A stretch of 64,000 nucleotides of DNA from Lysinibacillus irui. Its GTDB lineage: Bacteria > Bacillota > Bacilli > Bacillales_A > Planococcaceae. This document shows, in pieces, positions 53,277-61,636 of the stretch (its first letter is position 1; each line of letters opens with the position of its first letter). The notes beneath the pieces were generated by a model. The model searched no databases and was not told the DNA's origin. It was given only the letters and a program-made list of their open reading frames with translations. Location: NCBI RefSeq assembly GCF_028877475.1, contig NZ_CP113527.1, forward strand, positions 1,047,501-1,111,500, read 5' to 3'. A program made the translations under genes and the position numbers.

Positions 53277-54005
53277 ATGATAGCAATTATAAAAGCAGAA
53301 CAATTAAAATGGAAGCGATCTTTTATCCCAAAATTACTTTGGCTTACGCCCATTATGACATTACTTTTAAGTGCTGTACTTATGGGTGGGACTTTCTTTC
53401 AAACAGGTGCTTATAACTGGTGGTACTCCATGCTTTTGCCAGGAGCTTTGACGATCTGCTGTGCTTTAGTGGTGGAAAAAGATAAAAAAATGAAATATCA
53501 TAGTTTACTTGCATTACCACTTAACCTGAAAAAAATCTGGCTTGCAAAAATACTTGCAACAAGTTTATGGTTACTACTAATTACGATTATTTTCTTTATA
53601 GGAATCACAGCAGGAGGTTTGCTTTTCAATCATAGTTTACCTCTAACAAGTAGTTTACTGAGTGCTCTCATCATTTTTCTTACGTTTTTGTGGCAAATTC
53701 CCTTATGTCTTTTCTTAGCAGCTAAATTAGGCACCTATTTAGCTATTTTGATAAATTTAGTAGCTAATATCATTGGGATTGTTGCTTTTGCAGACGGGGA
53801 TTTGTGGTATTCTTATCCATTTGCAATTGGAGCACGTTTATTATGTTCAACACTTGGCATATTACCAAATGGTTTGCCAGTTCCAGAAGGAAGCCCATTA
53901 TTCAATAATAGTGTTATACTTCCAGGCTTACTAATTGCCTTAGCTTTATTTATAATGATTAGCTTCCTGACTGCAAAGTGGTTTCAAAATAGGGAGGCGA
54001 AATAG
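53277..54005 (+). CDS. Lantibiotic-immunity-type ABC permease (LanE-like)
   Basis: A 242-residue permease with six hydrophobic segments, of the MutE/EpiE/LanE type: a short cytoplasmic N-terminus (AIIKAEQLKWKRSFIPKL, with the K/R-rich start of the class) and a loop with VVEKDKKMKYHSLLALPLNLKKIWLAK after the second helix. ATG 53277 comes one base after the ATPase stop; the longer frame from 53244 lies inside the ATPase gene. It pairs with the next permease. Confidence 0.85.
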   Translation: MIAIIKAEQLKWKRSFIPKLLWLTPIMTLLLSAVLMGGTFFQTGAYNWWYSMLLPGALTICCALVVEKDKKMKYHSLLALPLNLKKIWLAKILATSLWLLLITIIFFIGITAGGLLFNHSLPLTSSLLSALIIFLTFLWQIPLCLFLAAKLGTYLAILINLVANIIGIVAFADGDLWYSYPFAIGARLLCSTLGILPNGLPVPEGSPLFNNSVILPGLLIALALFIMISFLTAKWFQNREAK

Positions 54006-54008
54006 CTG

Positions 54009-54764
54009 ATGGTCATGTTACGATTATTAAGAGCAGAATGTCTTAAAACAAAAAGAACACCTTTTTTACTCACACATCTACTGGTCCCCCTCATTATTTC
54101 AGGGATCTTTTTAGCCTACTACACTTATTCACCATGGGATTTTCAAGGAAAGGTAACAGCATATTTTCAGGGATTAGCGTGTGGTTTACCTATTATTATA
54201 GGATTGGTGTGTGCTATGGCATCTGAACAGGAGGCAAACGCAGGTCATTTTCAGGTAATGCTGGCTACAACGAACAGAAAAATCATGACATACATGGCTA
54301 AACTGTTACTGTTATTGCTCTTTAGCCTTGGAGCTATTTTTCTTTCTATAGCAATTTTTAGTATAGGCTTTATAGAACTATTACATGAAGTACATTTTGA
54401 TTATTCATTTTATAGTATGGCTGCATGTATTCTGTTCGGCAGTCATGTCATTATATATATATTACATTTATTTGTTAGTCTCCAATTTGGAAAAGGAGCT
54501 TCAATTGGACTTGGTATAGTAGAAGCTCTTTTGGTTGCTTTACTGCTTACAGGCTTAGGAGATAGTATTTGGCCATTTTTACCTTATGGATGGAGCGGGC
54601 ACTTCATTTCCTTATGGATCATAAAGTCTGTAGGAATGGATATAACATTGCTCGAGGCTAGCTTGCGTCATGGTATCATAGCTTGTATAGGAGGCATATT
54701 AGTGACCTTTATACTGTCGTGTCTATGGTTTTGGAAATGGGAAGGCAGAGCATCAGAACATTAG
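54009..54764 (+). CDS. Lantibiotic-immunity-type ABC permease (LanG-like)
   Basis: A 251-residue permease with six membrane segments of the MutG/EpiG type, beginning MVMLRLLRAECLKTKRTPFLL. The loop ASEQEANAGHFQVMLATTNRKIMTYMAK matches the position of the equivalent cytoplasmic loop in the partner permease. It starts three bases after the preceding gene; GGGAGGCG lies inside the end of that gene. It would form the channel with the LanE-like protein and use the LanF-like ATPase. Confidence 0.85.
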   Translation: MVMLRLLRAECLKTKRTPFLLTHLLVPLIISGIFLAYYTYSPWDFQGKVTAYFQGLACGLPIIIGLVCAMASEQEANAGHFQVMLATTNRKIMTYMAKLLLLLLFSLGAIFLSIAIFSIGFIELLHEVHFDYSFYSMAACILFGSHVIIYILHLFVSLQFGKGASIGLGIVEALLVALLLTGLGDSIWPFLPYGWSGHFISLWIIKSVGMDITLLEASLRHGIIACIGGILVTFILSCLWFWKWEGRASEH

Positions 54765-54785
54765 GAATGGATTTGAGGGTTAGTT

Positions 54786-55448
54786 ATGGCGAATATATTA
54801 GTAGTTGATGATGAGGAAGATATTTTAATGTTGATTAAAAATTCACTTCGAACAGATGATCATTTAGTAACAATTGTATCCGAACCAACAGAAGTTGCTA
54901 AGCTAGATCTAGGTATCTTCGATTTAATTTTGCTCGATGTGATGATGCCTGCTATTGATGGCTTTACACTATGCGGACAAATTCGCCATGCAGTGGATTG
55001 TCCGATTCTTTTTCTTACTGCTAAATCGCTAGAGGAAGATGTTATGTATGGTCTTGGATTAGGTGCAGATGATTATTTAACCAAACCCTTTGGCATTGGG
55101 GAGCTACGTGCAAGGGTCAATGCCCATATTCGACGTGAAAGAAGAGAGAAACGGAGCATTCTTTATATCGATAATGTGCATTTTAATCTTTCAGGTAAAG
55201 AGCTTTTTGTTCATAATGAGCGAGTCATGCTAACTAAAAGTGAGTATGAGATATGTGAATTTTTAGCACGTAATCGGGGACAAGTTTTTTCAAAAGAACA
55301 AATATACGAAACGATTTTTGGATTTGATGGCAAAAGTGATAGTACGGCGATAACAGAACATATTAAAAATATCCGCTCAAAGCTACATACTTTTGACATA
55401 GATGTCATTAACACGGTTTGGGGGATTGGATATAAATGGAGTCAATAA
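54786..55448 (+). CDS. OmpR-family response regulator
   Basis: A 220-residue regulator with a receiver domain (acidic Asp8-Asp9, phosphoacceptor Asp51 in LILLDVMMPAIDG, Lys in DDYLTKPFG) and a C-terminal winged helix (ILYIDNVHFNLSGKELFV to INTVWGIGYKW). It is encoded between the ABC genes and its kinase, in the arrangement used by lantibiotic-sensing systems such as CprRK. It probably binds the repeats at 52505-52524. The end overlaps the kinase gene by 13 bases. Confidence 0.92.
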   Translation: MANILVVDDEEDILMLIKNSLRTDDHLVTIVSEPTEVAKLDLGIFDLILLDVMMPAIDGFTLCGQIRHAVDCPILFLTAKSLEEDVMYGLGLGADDYLTKPFGIGELRARVNAHIRRERREKRSILYIDNVHFNLSGKELFVHNERVMLTKSEYEICEFLARNRGQVFSKEQIYETIFGFDGKSDSTAITEHIKNIRSKLHTFDIDVINTVWGIGYKWSQ

Positions 55449-56815
55449 AACCGAGGAAAGGAACACGTCTTCATACATTTTTCCTTAGGTATTTATTATT
55501 TCTTTGCATAGGGATTATTTTATTAGGGGCGCTGCTAATGGGTCTATTTATGTTTGCCTTTTCGGCTAATATCATTTTGCCAGCAAATTATGCAGAAACT
55601 CAGATTACTAAGGTGAAAGATCATATTGCTTCAAGCAGTTTAGTTACAGACAATATGATTCCTGATCTTGTAGACTACGCTGTTATATCCAATCAAGGGA
55701 AATATCTTTCTGGCAATTTAACAGAAAAAGAGGCTCTCCATGCTTTTCATTTGCAGCAAAAGGGGGAGAGGCAGAGTAGCTCTAGGTTTTATACATTTAT
55801 TGAACGAGAACAGGAAGTGTGTATTCTACGCTATAGTTTAGTTCCCGAGTATCGCTCCACTATAATAAGAAAGTACTTACCCAACCCTCAACTAACAGTG
55901 TTACTGTTATTTATTTTAGGAGTAATTTTGCAGGCAACAGTGCTTGCAGTTCATTTCGGCAGAAGGCTTAAACGGAAAATGTCGGGCTTACAAGTGGCCA
56001 TTGAAAAAATCCAAAATCAAAATTTGGATTTTCATTTAAAACCTTCTGGTATTAGAGAAATAGATGATATTGCACTCTCTTTTGAGCAAATGAAGGAAGC
56101 ATTAAATCGTTCATTAACACAACAATGGGAGGCAGAGAGGTCGCGAAGAGAACAAATTTCTGCACTTGCCCATGATTTGAAAACACCTCTTACCATTATT
56201 CGGGGAAATGCGGAGCTTTTACAAGATACTGTTCAAGATGATATACAAAAAGAATATAATCGTTATATATTAAAAAATACCATTGAAATAGAAAAATTCA
56301 CAAAGCAATTAATGGACATATCGAAGATGGAACAACATGTTGTGAATGCAAAAACAAATGTAGAATTAGATTCCTTTGTTCATAAGATAGAACAACAAAT
56401 GAAGGCTCTTGCTTTGGAAAAAAGACTCGAAGTAGATGTAGTGAAAGATAAATTGCCTGCTGTTTTGATGATAGAGGAGGAACTCTTTTATCGGGCTCTT
56501 TTAAATGTGATTGTTAATGCTGTTGAATATACACCCAATAATAGCAAAGTCACTTTATCGGTTGCTGGAGAATTAAACTTTGTTCATTTTACTGTGACAG
56601 ATAGTGGTCCAGGTTTTTCATCGAAAGATATAAAAGAAGCAACCAAGCAATTTTATCGAGGGGATCCAAGTAGGAATTCTGCAAAACATCATGGGATGGG
56701 GCTTTACATTGTAGAATCGATTATTCAAAAACATGGTGGAACATTGACGCTAGCTAATAGTTCGATAACGGGTGGAGGAAAAGTGACAATCACAATTCCA
56801 ACGTCAGGGTTGTAA
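55436..56815 (+). CDS. Sensor histidine kinase of the immunity module
   Basis: A 459-residue HisKA-type kinase. Two membrane helices (about residues 15-47 and 157-176) enclose an extracellular sensor region of about 110 residues with no known domain. A HAMP-like segment follows, then the H-box ISALAHDLKTPLT with His246, the N-box NVIVNAVEYTP, DSGPGFS and GMGLYIVESIIQKHGG. The large outside loop differs from the tiny loops of BceS-type kinases, so direct sensing of a peptide is plausible. Confidence 0.92.
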   Translation: MESIKPRKGTRLHTFFLRYLLFLCIGIILLGALLMGLFMFAFSANIILPANYAETQITKVKDHIASSSLVTDNMIPDLVDYAVISNQGKYLSGNLTEKEALHAFHLQQKGERQSSSRFYTFIEREQEVCILRYSLVPEYRSTIIRKYLPNPQLTVLLLFILGVILQATVLAVHFGRRLKRKMSGLQVAIEKIQNQNLDFHLKPSGIREIDDIALSFEQMKEALNRSLTQQWEAERSRREQISALAHDLKTPLTIIRGNAELLQDTVQDDIQKEYNRYILKNTIEIEKFTKQLMDISKMEQHVVNAKTNVELDSFVHKIEQQMKALALEKRLEVDVVKDKLPAVLMIEEELFYRALLNVIVNAVEYTPNNSKVTLSVAGELNFVHFTVTDSGPGFSSKDIKEATKQFYRGDPSRNSAKHHGMGLYIVESIIQKHGGTLTLANSSITGGGKVTITIPTSGL

Positions 56816-56966
56816 ATCATACTTGTCCACAAAGACCAGGCTTCCGCGTGTATTCCATCTAAGCCTCTGTTAAATTATTAAGAGCTCCCCAAAAAAAGCA
56901 GAGGCCAGTACAGGCAATGTTTGTCTAAACAATGCTACAATAAAAGAAAAAAAAGAGGCGATGACC

Positions 56967-57338
56967 GTGAATAACGTCATTGATTTTATTGCAAAGAAAA
57001 AGGAACGTGAAGAAAGAAAGCGTGCACAGGATTTAGAACTTTATGTAGCCACACAGTGCAATTTTCAGCAGCCTGAAAAAATAGATGCTCTTGTAGATGA
57101 TAAATTGATTGAAGTAAAGGATCATACATTATTTCTGGGCTTTTTATCCATTCTAAAGGATGAGCAAATCGAGCCACTCGCTATTTTTCAGGATGTTTTT
57201 ACGTTAGAGCCTTCTCGATTTGAGCTGTCCTACAATATGAGATGGTGGTCAGTTGTGCAGCTAGCATTTACATTTTTAACAATTCTAAAGGAACATGAGC
57301 CGCATACATATGCAGATTTCTTAGGTCTCTCCAACTAA
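56967..57338 (+). CDS. Hypothetical protein, 123 residues
   Basis: I do not recognise this protein. It begins with a positively charged helix (NVIDFIAKKKEREERKRAQ) and continues as a soluble, mostly helical sequence with a Trp pair in NMRWWSVVQL; no membrane helix or known motif is visible. GTG 56967 is the likely start because AGAGGCGATG lies just before it; ATG 56961 would sit on that site. Codon use resembles its neighbours. It stands alone between the immunity module and a small membrane ORF. Confidence 0.7.
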   Translation: MNNVIDFIAKKKEREERKRAQDLELYVATQCNFQQPEKIDALVDDKLIEVKDHTLFLGFLSILKDEQIEPLAIFQDVFTLEPSRFELSYNMRWWSVVQLAFTFLTILKEHEPHTYADFLGLSN

Positions 57339-57521
57339 TCAACACAATAAATATTTCATCCCTGTCGTTACATTCGAGTAAGGAATTATTTCGGCTATCT
57401 GTCATAGTCTGAAATTGTATGTGATTTTACTTTTCAATACGTCCAATTTTGTGTAAGCTTGGTAATTTTTCGGGTTTTTATTGTACTGTTCTTATTAAAT
57501 TAGAAAAGAATGGTGGGTTCC

Positions 57522-57671
57522 ATGAAAAAATTAGGTTTACTTAGAATATTGGCATTTATAGTTATAGTGCTAATACTTTTTTCAAATGGGGTACAAGCCC
57601 ATGATTTTCTTATTTTATTGTTTGCTGTTTTCTTTGTAGGTGTTCCATGGTACCAATTTTTTAAAAGGTAA
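57522..57671 (+). CDS. Small membrane protein, 49 residues
   Basis: A short frame, ATG 57522 to TAA 57671, behind GGTGGG. The protein starts MKKLGLLRILAFIVIVLILF and has a second hydrophobic stretch (DFLILLFAVFFVGV) ending in a basic tail (FFKR). Residues 20-27 (FSNGVQAH) could be a signal-peptidase site, or the whole may be a two-helix membrane protein. It has coding character but no recognised family. A bidirectional terminator lies 110 bases downstream. Confidence 0.5.
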   Translation: MKKLGLLRILAFIVIVLILFSNGVQAHDFLILLFAVFFVGVPWYQFFKR

Positions 57672-57780
57672 AATGAATTAGAGCTTAACACATATAGTCG
57701 ACTTAAAAATTTCTATATTCATTTCTATTCTGTTCAATGCTTAATATTTTGATTGCTGTCGAAACCATAAATTTATCTAA

Positions 57781-57832
57781 AAAACTCACACATTTTGATT
57801 ATTTTCCTCAAAATGTGTGGGTTTTATTTATT
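57781..57832. terminator. Strong hairpin terminator after the small ORF
   Basis: AAAACTCACACATTTTGA (57781-57798) pairs with the matching 18 bases at 57808-57825 with a single G-U pair; A-rich and T-rich flanks let it work in both directions. Confidence 0.85.
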
Positions 57833-58021
57833 ATAAGGAAATTAAAGCAGGAGAACTGGTTTTATAAATGGATTTTGCTATTTTAAATTTAAAGATTTTT
57901 ATAATTTCTCAATAATTTTTACTAAATATTTTAATGCACTCCATACTTGCTTAATGTTTGTTTTATACCATTACGTTTGTAAGCAAATAAAAATAAACAA
58001 AAACAAATGGAGGTCCAACAC
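57833..58021 (+). other. Control region of the ABC-phosphoesterase operon
   Basis: About 190 A+T-rich bases. No clean SigA promoter was found. Just before the ribosome-binding site, A-rich repeats with AAACAAA twice (57996-58006 region) resemble the short direct repeats bound by some DeoR-family regulators; the operon encodes one. Treat this as a candidate only. Confidence 0.3.
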
Positions 58022-59110
58022 ATGGCAATTCAAAAGTGGTGGAAAAAAGGTCTAATTGGTGCATTAACAATTTCCATGTTAGCAGCTTGTTCTGACAGTT
58101 CATCTAGTGCAAATGAGGTAAGCAAAGATTTATCGCTTGAGGAAATTACGGAGAAAGCGAAGGAAGAGGGTACTGTTAATTCCGTTGGTATGCCAGATAC
58201 ATGGGCGAACTGGGTGGAAACTTGGGAAGAGCTTGGAGCCGAATATAGCATAAAGCACAAAGATACGGATATGTCGAGTGCTGAAGAGTTAGCGAAATTT
58301 GAAGCAGAGAAAGATGATGCTACAGCAGATATTGGCGATGTTGGCATCGCTTTTGGTCCAATCGCTAAGGACAAGGGCTTAACCTTACCATATAAAACTT
58401 CGTACTGGGATGAAATACCTGATTGGGCTAAGGACGATGAAGGACACTGGATTGTCGGTTATACGGGGACCATTTCATTTTTAACAGATAAAAATAATGT
58501 GAAGAATCCTCCAACTTCCTGGGAGGATCTGAAAAAAGGAGATTACACAGTTAGTATTGGGGATGCCTTAACGGCAAATCAAGCTCAGTTTGCTATTTTA
58601 GCTGCGGCAATGGCATTTGGGGGAGATGAATCGAATATCCAGCCTGGCATTGATTTTTTTGCTGAGTTAGCAAAACAAGGTCGATTACAAGGAGATCCAT
58701 CCGTAGCAAATTTAGAAAAAGGAGAAATTGATGTCGCCATCTTATGGGATTTTAATGCCTTAGGGTATCGTCATCAAATTGATGAAGAACGTTTCGATGT
58801 AGTGATCCCATCGGAAGGATCTGTTACTTCTGGCTATGCAACGATTATTAATAAGTATGCAAAAAATCCACATGCTGCCATGCTTGCTCGCGAATATATT
58901 TTATCCGATGCTGGTCAAGAGAATTTAGCAAAGGGCTATGCACGCCCAATTCGAGAAAAGGTAGAGTTACCACAGGATGTAAGGGATCTACTATTACCAG
59001 CAGATATGTATACGAATGCTCAACCAGTAAAAGATCAAAAGAAATGGGAAGAAACAACAAAGCAAATTCCTCAATACTATCAAGAGCAGGTGTTAATCCA
59101 TGCAAAATAA
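58022..59110 (+). CDS. ABC transporter substrate-binding lipoprotein (Fe3+/phosphonate-like class)
   Basis: A 362-residue extracellular binding protein. The signal peptide ends in MLAAC (lipidated Cys23), followed by a Ser-rich linker. The body (VNSVGMPDTWANWVETW, DIGDVGIAFGPIAKD, GEIDVAILWDFNALGYRH) belongs to the SBP class that binds iron, putrescine or 2-aminoethylphosphonate-type ligands. ATG 58022 follows TGGAGGTCC. It is the first gene of an operon with two phosphoesterases, two permeases, an ATPase and a DeoR regulator, so an organophosphorus compound is the likely ligand. It overlaps the next gene by 11 bases. Confidence 0.85.
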   Translation: MAIQKWWKKGLIGALTISMLAACSDSSSSANEVSKDLSLEEITEKAKEEGTVNSVGMPDTWANWVETWEELGAEYSIKHKDTDMSSAEELAKFEAEKDDATADIGDVGIAFGPIAKDKGLTLPYKTSYWDEIPDWAKDDEGHWIVGYTGTISFLTDKNNVKNPPTSWEDLKKGDYTVSIGDALTANQAQFAILAAAMAFGGDESNIQPGIDFFAELAKQGRLQGDPSVANLEKGEIDVAILWDFNALGYRHQIDEERFDVVIPSEGSVTSGYATIINKYAKNPHAAMLAREYILSDAGQENLAKGYARPIREKVELPQDVRDLLLPADMYTNAQPVKDQKKWEETTKQIPQYYQEQVLIHAK

Positions 59111-59936
59111 CAAAGTGGTACTCATTGTGATCGATGCGCTACGTTTTGATACGGCCTGTACACATATGGGATTCTTGCACCATCTAGTCGAACGTAAGGT
59201 GGCCGCTCGCTATAAAATTTGCTCAGAGGTGCCATCCTTATCAAGACCTTTATATGAGACGATCTTAACAGGGACACCCCCCATTGTTCATGGAGTTACA
59301 AGCAATATGACCGTACGTATATCGAATCAAAAAAGTGTCTTTCATGTCGCAAAGGAACATGGTTTGTCCACTGCAGCCTCTGCTTATTATTGGGTAAGTG
59401 AGCTATACAATAGAGCGCCATTTAGCCATATGGAGGATAGATTACAACTTGATAAACAGTTACCTATTGAAAATGGTTTGTTCTATTTCGAGGATCATTA
59501 TCCTGATAGTCATGTATTTGCTGATGCAGCATGGTTAATGGATCAAAAGCAGCCTGATTTTCTTTATATCCATCCAATGAATGTTGATGATGATGGTCAT
59601 AAATTTACGGCAGATTCCGCACAATATCGCAATCGAGTTTTAGCAATGGATGCATTACTTTCCTTATTTATTCCTAAGTGTATGGCACAAGGCTATGAGG
59701 TCATCGTTACGGCTGATCATGGTATGACAAGTGATGGCAATCATGGCGGAACTACCCATGAGGATCGACATGTCCCGCTGTTTGTCATTTCTGATTTTGT
59801 AAAGGCTGGTATTAAAGAAGGGATTATTTCGCAATTACAAATTGCACCATTATGCTGTCATTTATTAGCTATTGAGCCTGCTGAAGGTATGGTACCACTC
59901 CTACTAGAAGGTGTGTTTACAGCAAAAGAAGTTTAA
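59100..59936 (+). CDS. Alkaline-phosphatase-superfamily phosphodiesterase (NPP-like), cytoplasmic
   Basis: A 278-residue hydrolase of the nucleotide pyrophosphatase/phosphonoacetate hydrolase branch. Candidate metal ligands are Asp12 (VLIVIDALRFD), the Asp163-165 cluster with His167 (NVDDDGHKF), Asp206-His207 (TADHGMTSD) and His220 (GGTTHEDRH). The probable nucleophile is Ser48 in PSLSRPLYETILTG. No signal peptide is present, so it acts on material already imported. The gene starts inside the end of the lipoprotein gene. Phosphodiester, phosphomonoester or phosphonate hydrolysis are all possible; the sequence does not decide. Confidence 0.83.
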   Translation: MQNNKVVLIVIDALRFDTACTHMGFLHHLVERKVAARYKICSEVPSLSRPLYETILTGTPPIVHGVTSNMTVRISNQKSVFHVAKEHGLSTAASAYYWVSELYNRAPFSHMEDRLQLDKQLPIENGLFYFEDHYPDSHVFADAAWLMDQKQPDFLYIHPMNVDDDGHKFTADSAQYRNRVLAMDALLSLFIPKCMAQGYEVIVTADHGMTSDGNHGGTTHEDRHVPLFVISDFVKAGIKEGIISQLQIAPLCCHLLAIEPAEGMVPLLLEGVFTAKEV

Positions 59937-60017
59937 ACAATAATAGTCGCTCCACTTTAACAGGAGCGGCTATTATCCCCCTAAGCCGCAAGTAATTTAT
60001 AGAAAGAAGTGATTGTG

Positions 60018-60854
60018 TTGATATCGAAGCGGCAATCCATTGCCTGGCTTTCGCCTTTTCTTGTCTTACTATTATTGTTTTTCTTTGTTCCGTTATTTTA
60101 TATGCTCATAACAAGCTTTCAAAATAGTGAAGGCTTTACGTTGATGCAATATGAAGCCATTTTTACGAATGACTATATTTTACAAGGTTTTAAAAATAGT
60201 ATTACATTATCCATTATCTCTGCCTTGATTGCGCTAATTGTCACATTGTTCGCGGTCTATGCCATGATGAAATTTTCTGAACCAGTAAGGGAGAAAATTT
60301 TAATTTTATCAAATTTAACTTCGAATTTTTCGGGTATTCCGCTTGCATTTGCTTTTATCGTTTTACTCGGAAATAGCGGGCTATTTACCCTATTATTTGA
60401 AAAATGGGATATCGATGTACTATCGTCCTTCTCTCTTTATAGTTGGGGTGGTTTATTATTAATCTACATTTACTTTCAGCTTCCGTTATCACTCATGCTG
60501 TTATATCCCATTTATGATGGGATTCAGCAACATTGGAAGGAAGCCGCTGCCTTACTAGGCGCATCTAGTTGGCAGTTTTGGATGAAGATTGGTCTACCTA
60601 TTATGCTACCAGGTATTGTTGGAACATTTAGTGTGTTGTTCGCCAATGCGATGGGTGCGTATGCTTCTGCCTATGCACTAACAAGCAGTAATTATAACCT
60701 CGTTGCGATTCGTATTGGTTCATTAATAAAAGGGGATATCTTTGCTCAACCAGAGCTAGCAAGTGCGATAGCGGTCATTCTCGCTGTAACAATGGTCACT
60801 GCTATGCTAATTAGTGAGTGGAGCATCTCAAAAACAAGGAGGAAACTTAAATGA
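60018..60854 (+). CDS. ABC importer permease 1
   Basis: A 278-residue permease with six membrane segments and the MetI-type coupling motif EAAALLGASSWQFWMKIGLP near residue 178. It belongs to the class used with spermidine/iron/phosphonate importers. GTG 60009, GTG 60015 and TTG 60018 are all possible starts; TTG 60018 is best spaced from AAAGAAGTGAT. It overlaps permease 2 by four bases (ATGA). A gap of about 70 bases with a short GGAGCG-type hairpin separates it from the hydrolase gene. Confidence 0.85.
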   Translation: MISKRQSIAWLSPFLVLLLLFFFVPLFYMLITSFQNSEGFTLMQYEAIFTNDYILQGFKNSITLSIISALIALIVTLFAVYAMMKFSEPVREKILILSNLTSNFSGIPLAFAFIVLLGNSGLFTLLFEKWDIDVLSSFSLYSWGGLLLIYIYFQLPLSLMLLYPIYDGIQQHWKEAAALLGASSWQFWMKIGLPIMLPGIVGTFSVLFANAMGAYASAYALTSSNYNLVAIRIGSLIKGDIFAQPELASAIAVILAVTMVTAMLISEWSISKTRRKLK

Positions 60855-61636
60855 AAAAGCGAGGCTTGGCCGATTTATTTTTCCTCCTGTTAGTGGGGTA
60901 TTTACTATTACCTGTGCTAGCAACCATGCTCTATGCCTTTGCGTCAAAATGGAACAAAACTATACTACCAGAGGGGTTGACATTAAAATGGCTTTCTACG
61001 TTGTTTCAAGACACTGATTTTATTCAGGCATTTGGACGTTCTGTACTATTAGCCAGTGGCGCTGTAAGTATTGCACTCCTTGTCATTGTGCCAGCCATTT
61101 TCGTCATTGTTCTATACTTTCCTACATACGAAAAATGGATACAAATGGCAGTGGTTATGGTCTATTCTTTCCCAGGAATTATTTTAGCAGTAGGGCTTAT
61201 TCGTGTTTATAGCCAATTTGGTATACCGATGATTTTTGTTGTTTTAGGAGCCTATGTTGTTGGGATTCTCCCTTATATCTATCAAGGAACACGAAATAGT
61301 TTACGAAATATAGATGCTAGGCAGCTACTTGATGCAGCCCAATTACTTGGCGCTTCTAAAAAGCAAGCATTTACAAAAGTTTTATTGCCTACTGTTTATC
61401 CAGGTTTATTTGCAGGGGCATTGTTATCCTTCTCTGTCTTATTTGGTGAATTTGTCTTGATTAATCTTGTGGTTGGTTCTCGCTTTGAAACAGTTCAGAT
61501 TTACTTAATGAAAAAGCTTAGCACAAGTGGACATATTGCTAGTGCAATTGTTTTCATTTATATCGTGCTGATGGGTCTATTAACTTTTGTCATTGCGATA
61601 GTAACGAAAAGAACGAAAGGTGCTACAAATCTATGA
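60851..61636 (+). CDS. ABC importer permease 2
   Basis: A 261-residue permease with six membrane segments and the coupling loop LDAAQLLGASKKQAFTKVLLP near residue 160. The first helix is DLFFLLLVGYLLLPVLATML. It pairs with permease 1 to form the channel. ATGA overlaps join it to the genes on both sides, so the three transporter genes are made together. Confidence 0.87.
   Translation: MKKRGLADLFFLLLVGYLLLPVLATMLYAFASKWNKTILPEGLTLKWLSTLFQDTDFIQAFGRSVLLASGAVSIALLVIVPAIFVIVLYFPTYEKWIQMAVVMVYSFPGIILAVGLIRVYSQFGIPMIFVVLGAYVVGILPYIYQGTRNSLRNIDARQLLDAAQLLGASKKQAFTKVLLPTVYPGLFAGALLSFSVLFGEFVLINLVVGSRFETVQIYLMKKLSTSGHIASAIVFIYIVLMGLLTFVIAIVTKRTKGATNL

Noticed and set aside
56816-58021. Search for a lantibiotic precursor near the immunity genes
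   Set aside because: No short frame with a leader followed by a Cys/Ser/Thr-rich core was found; the 49-residue ORF is a membrane protein without Cys.
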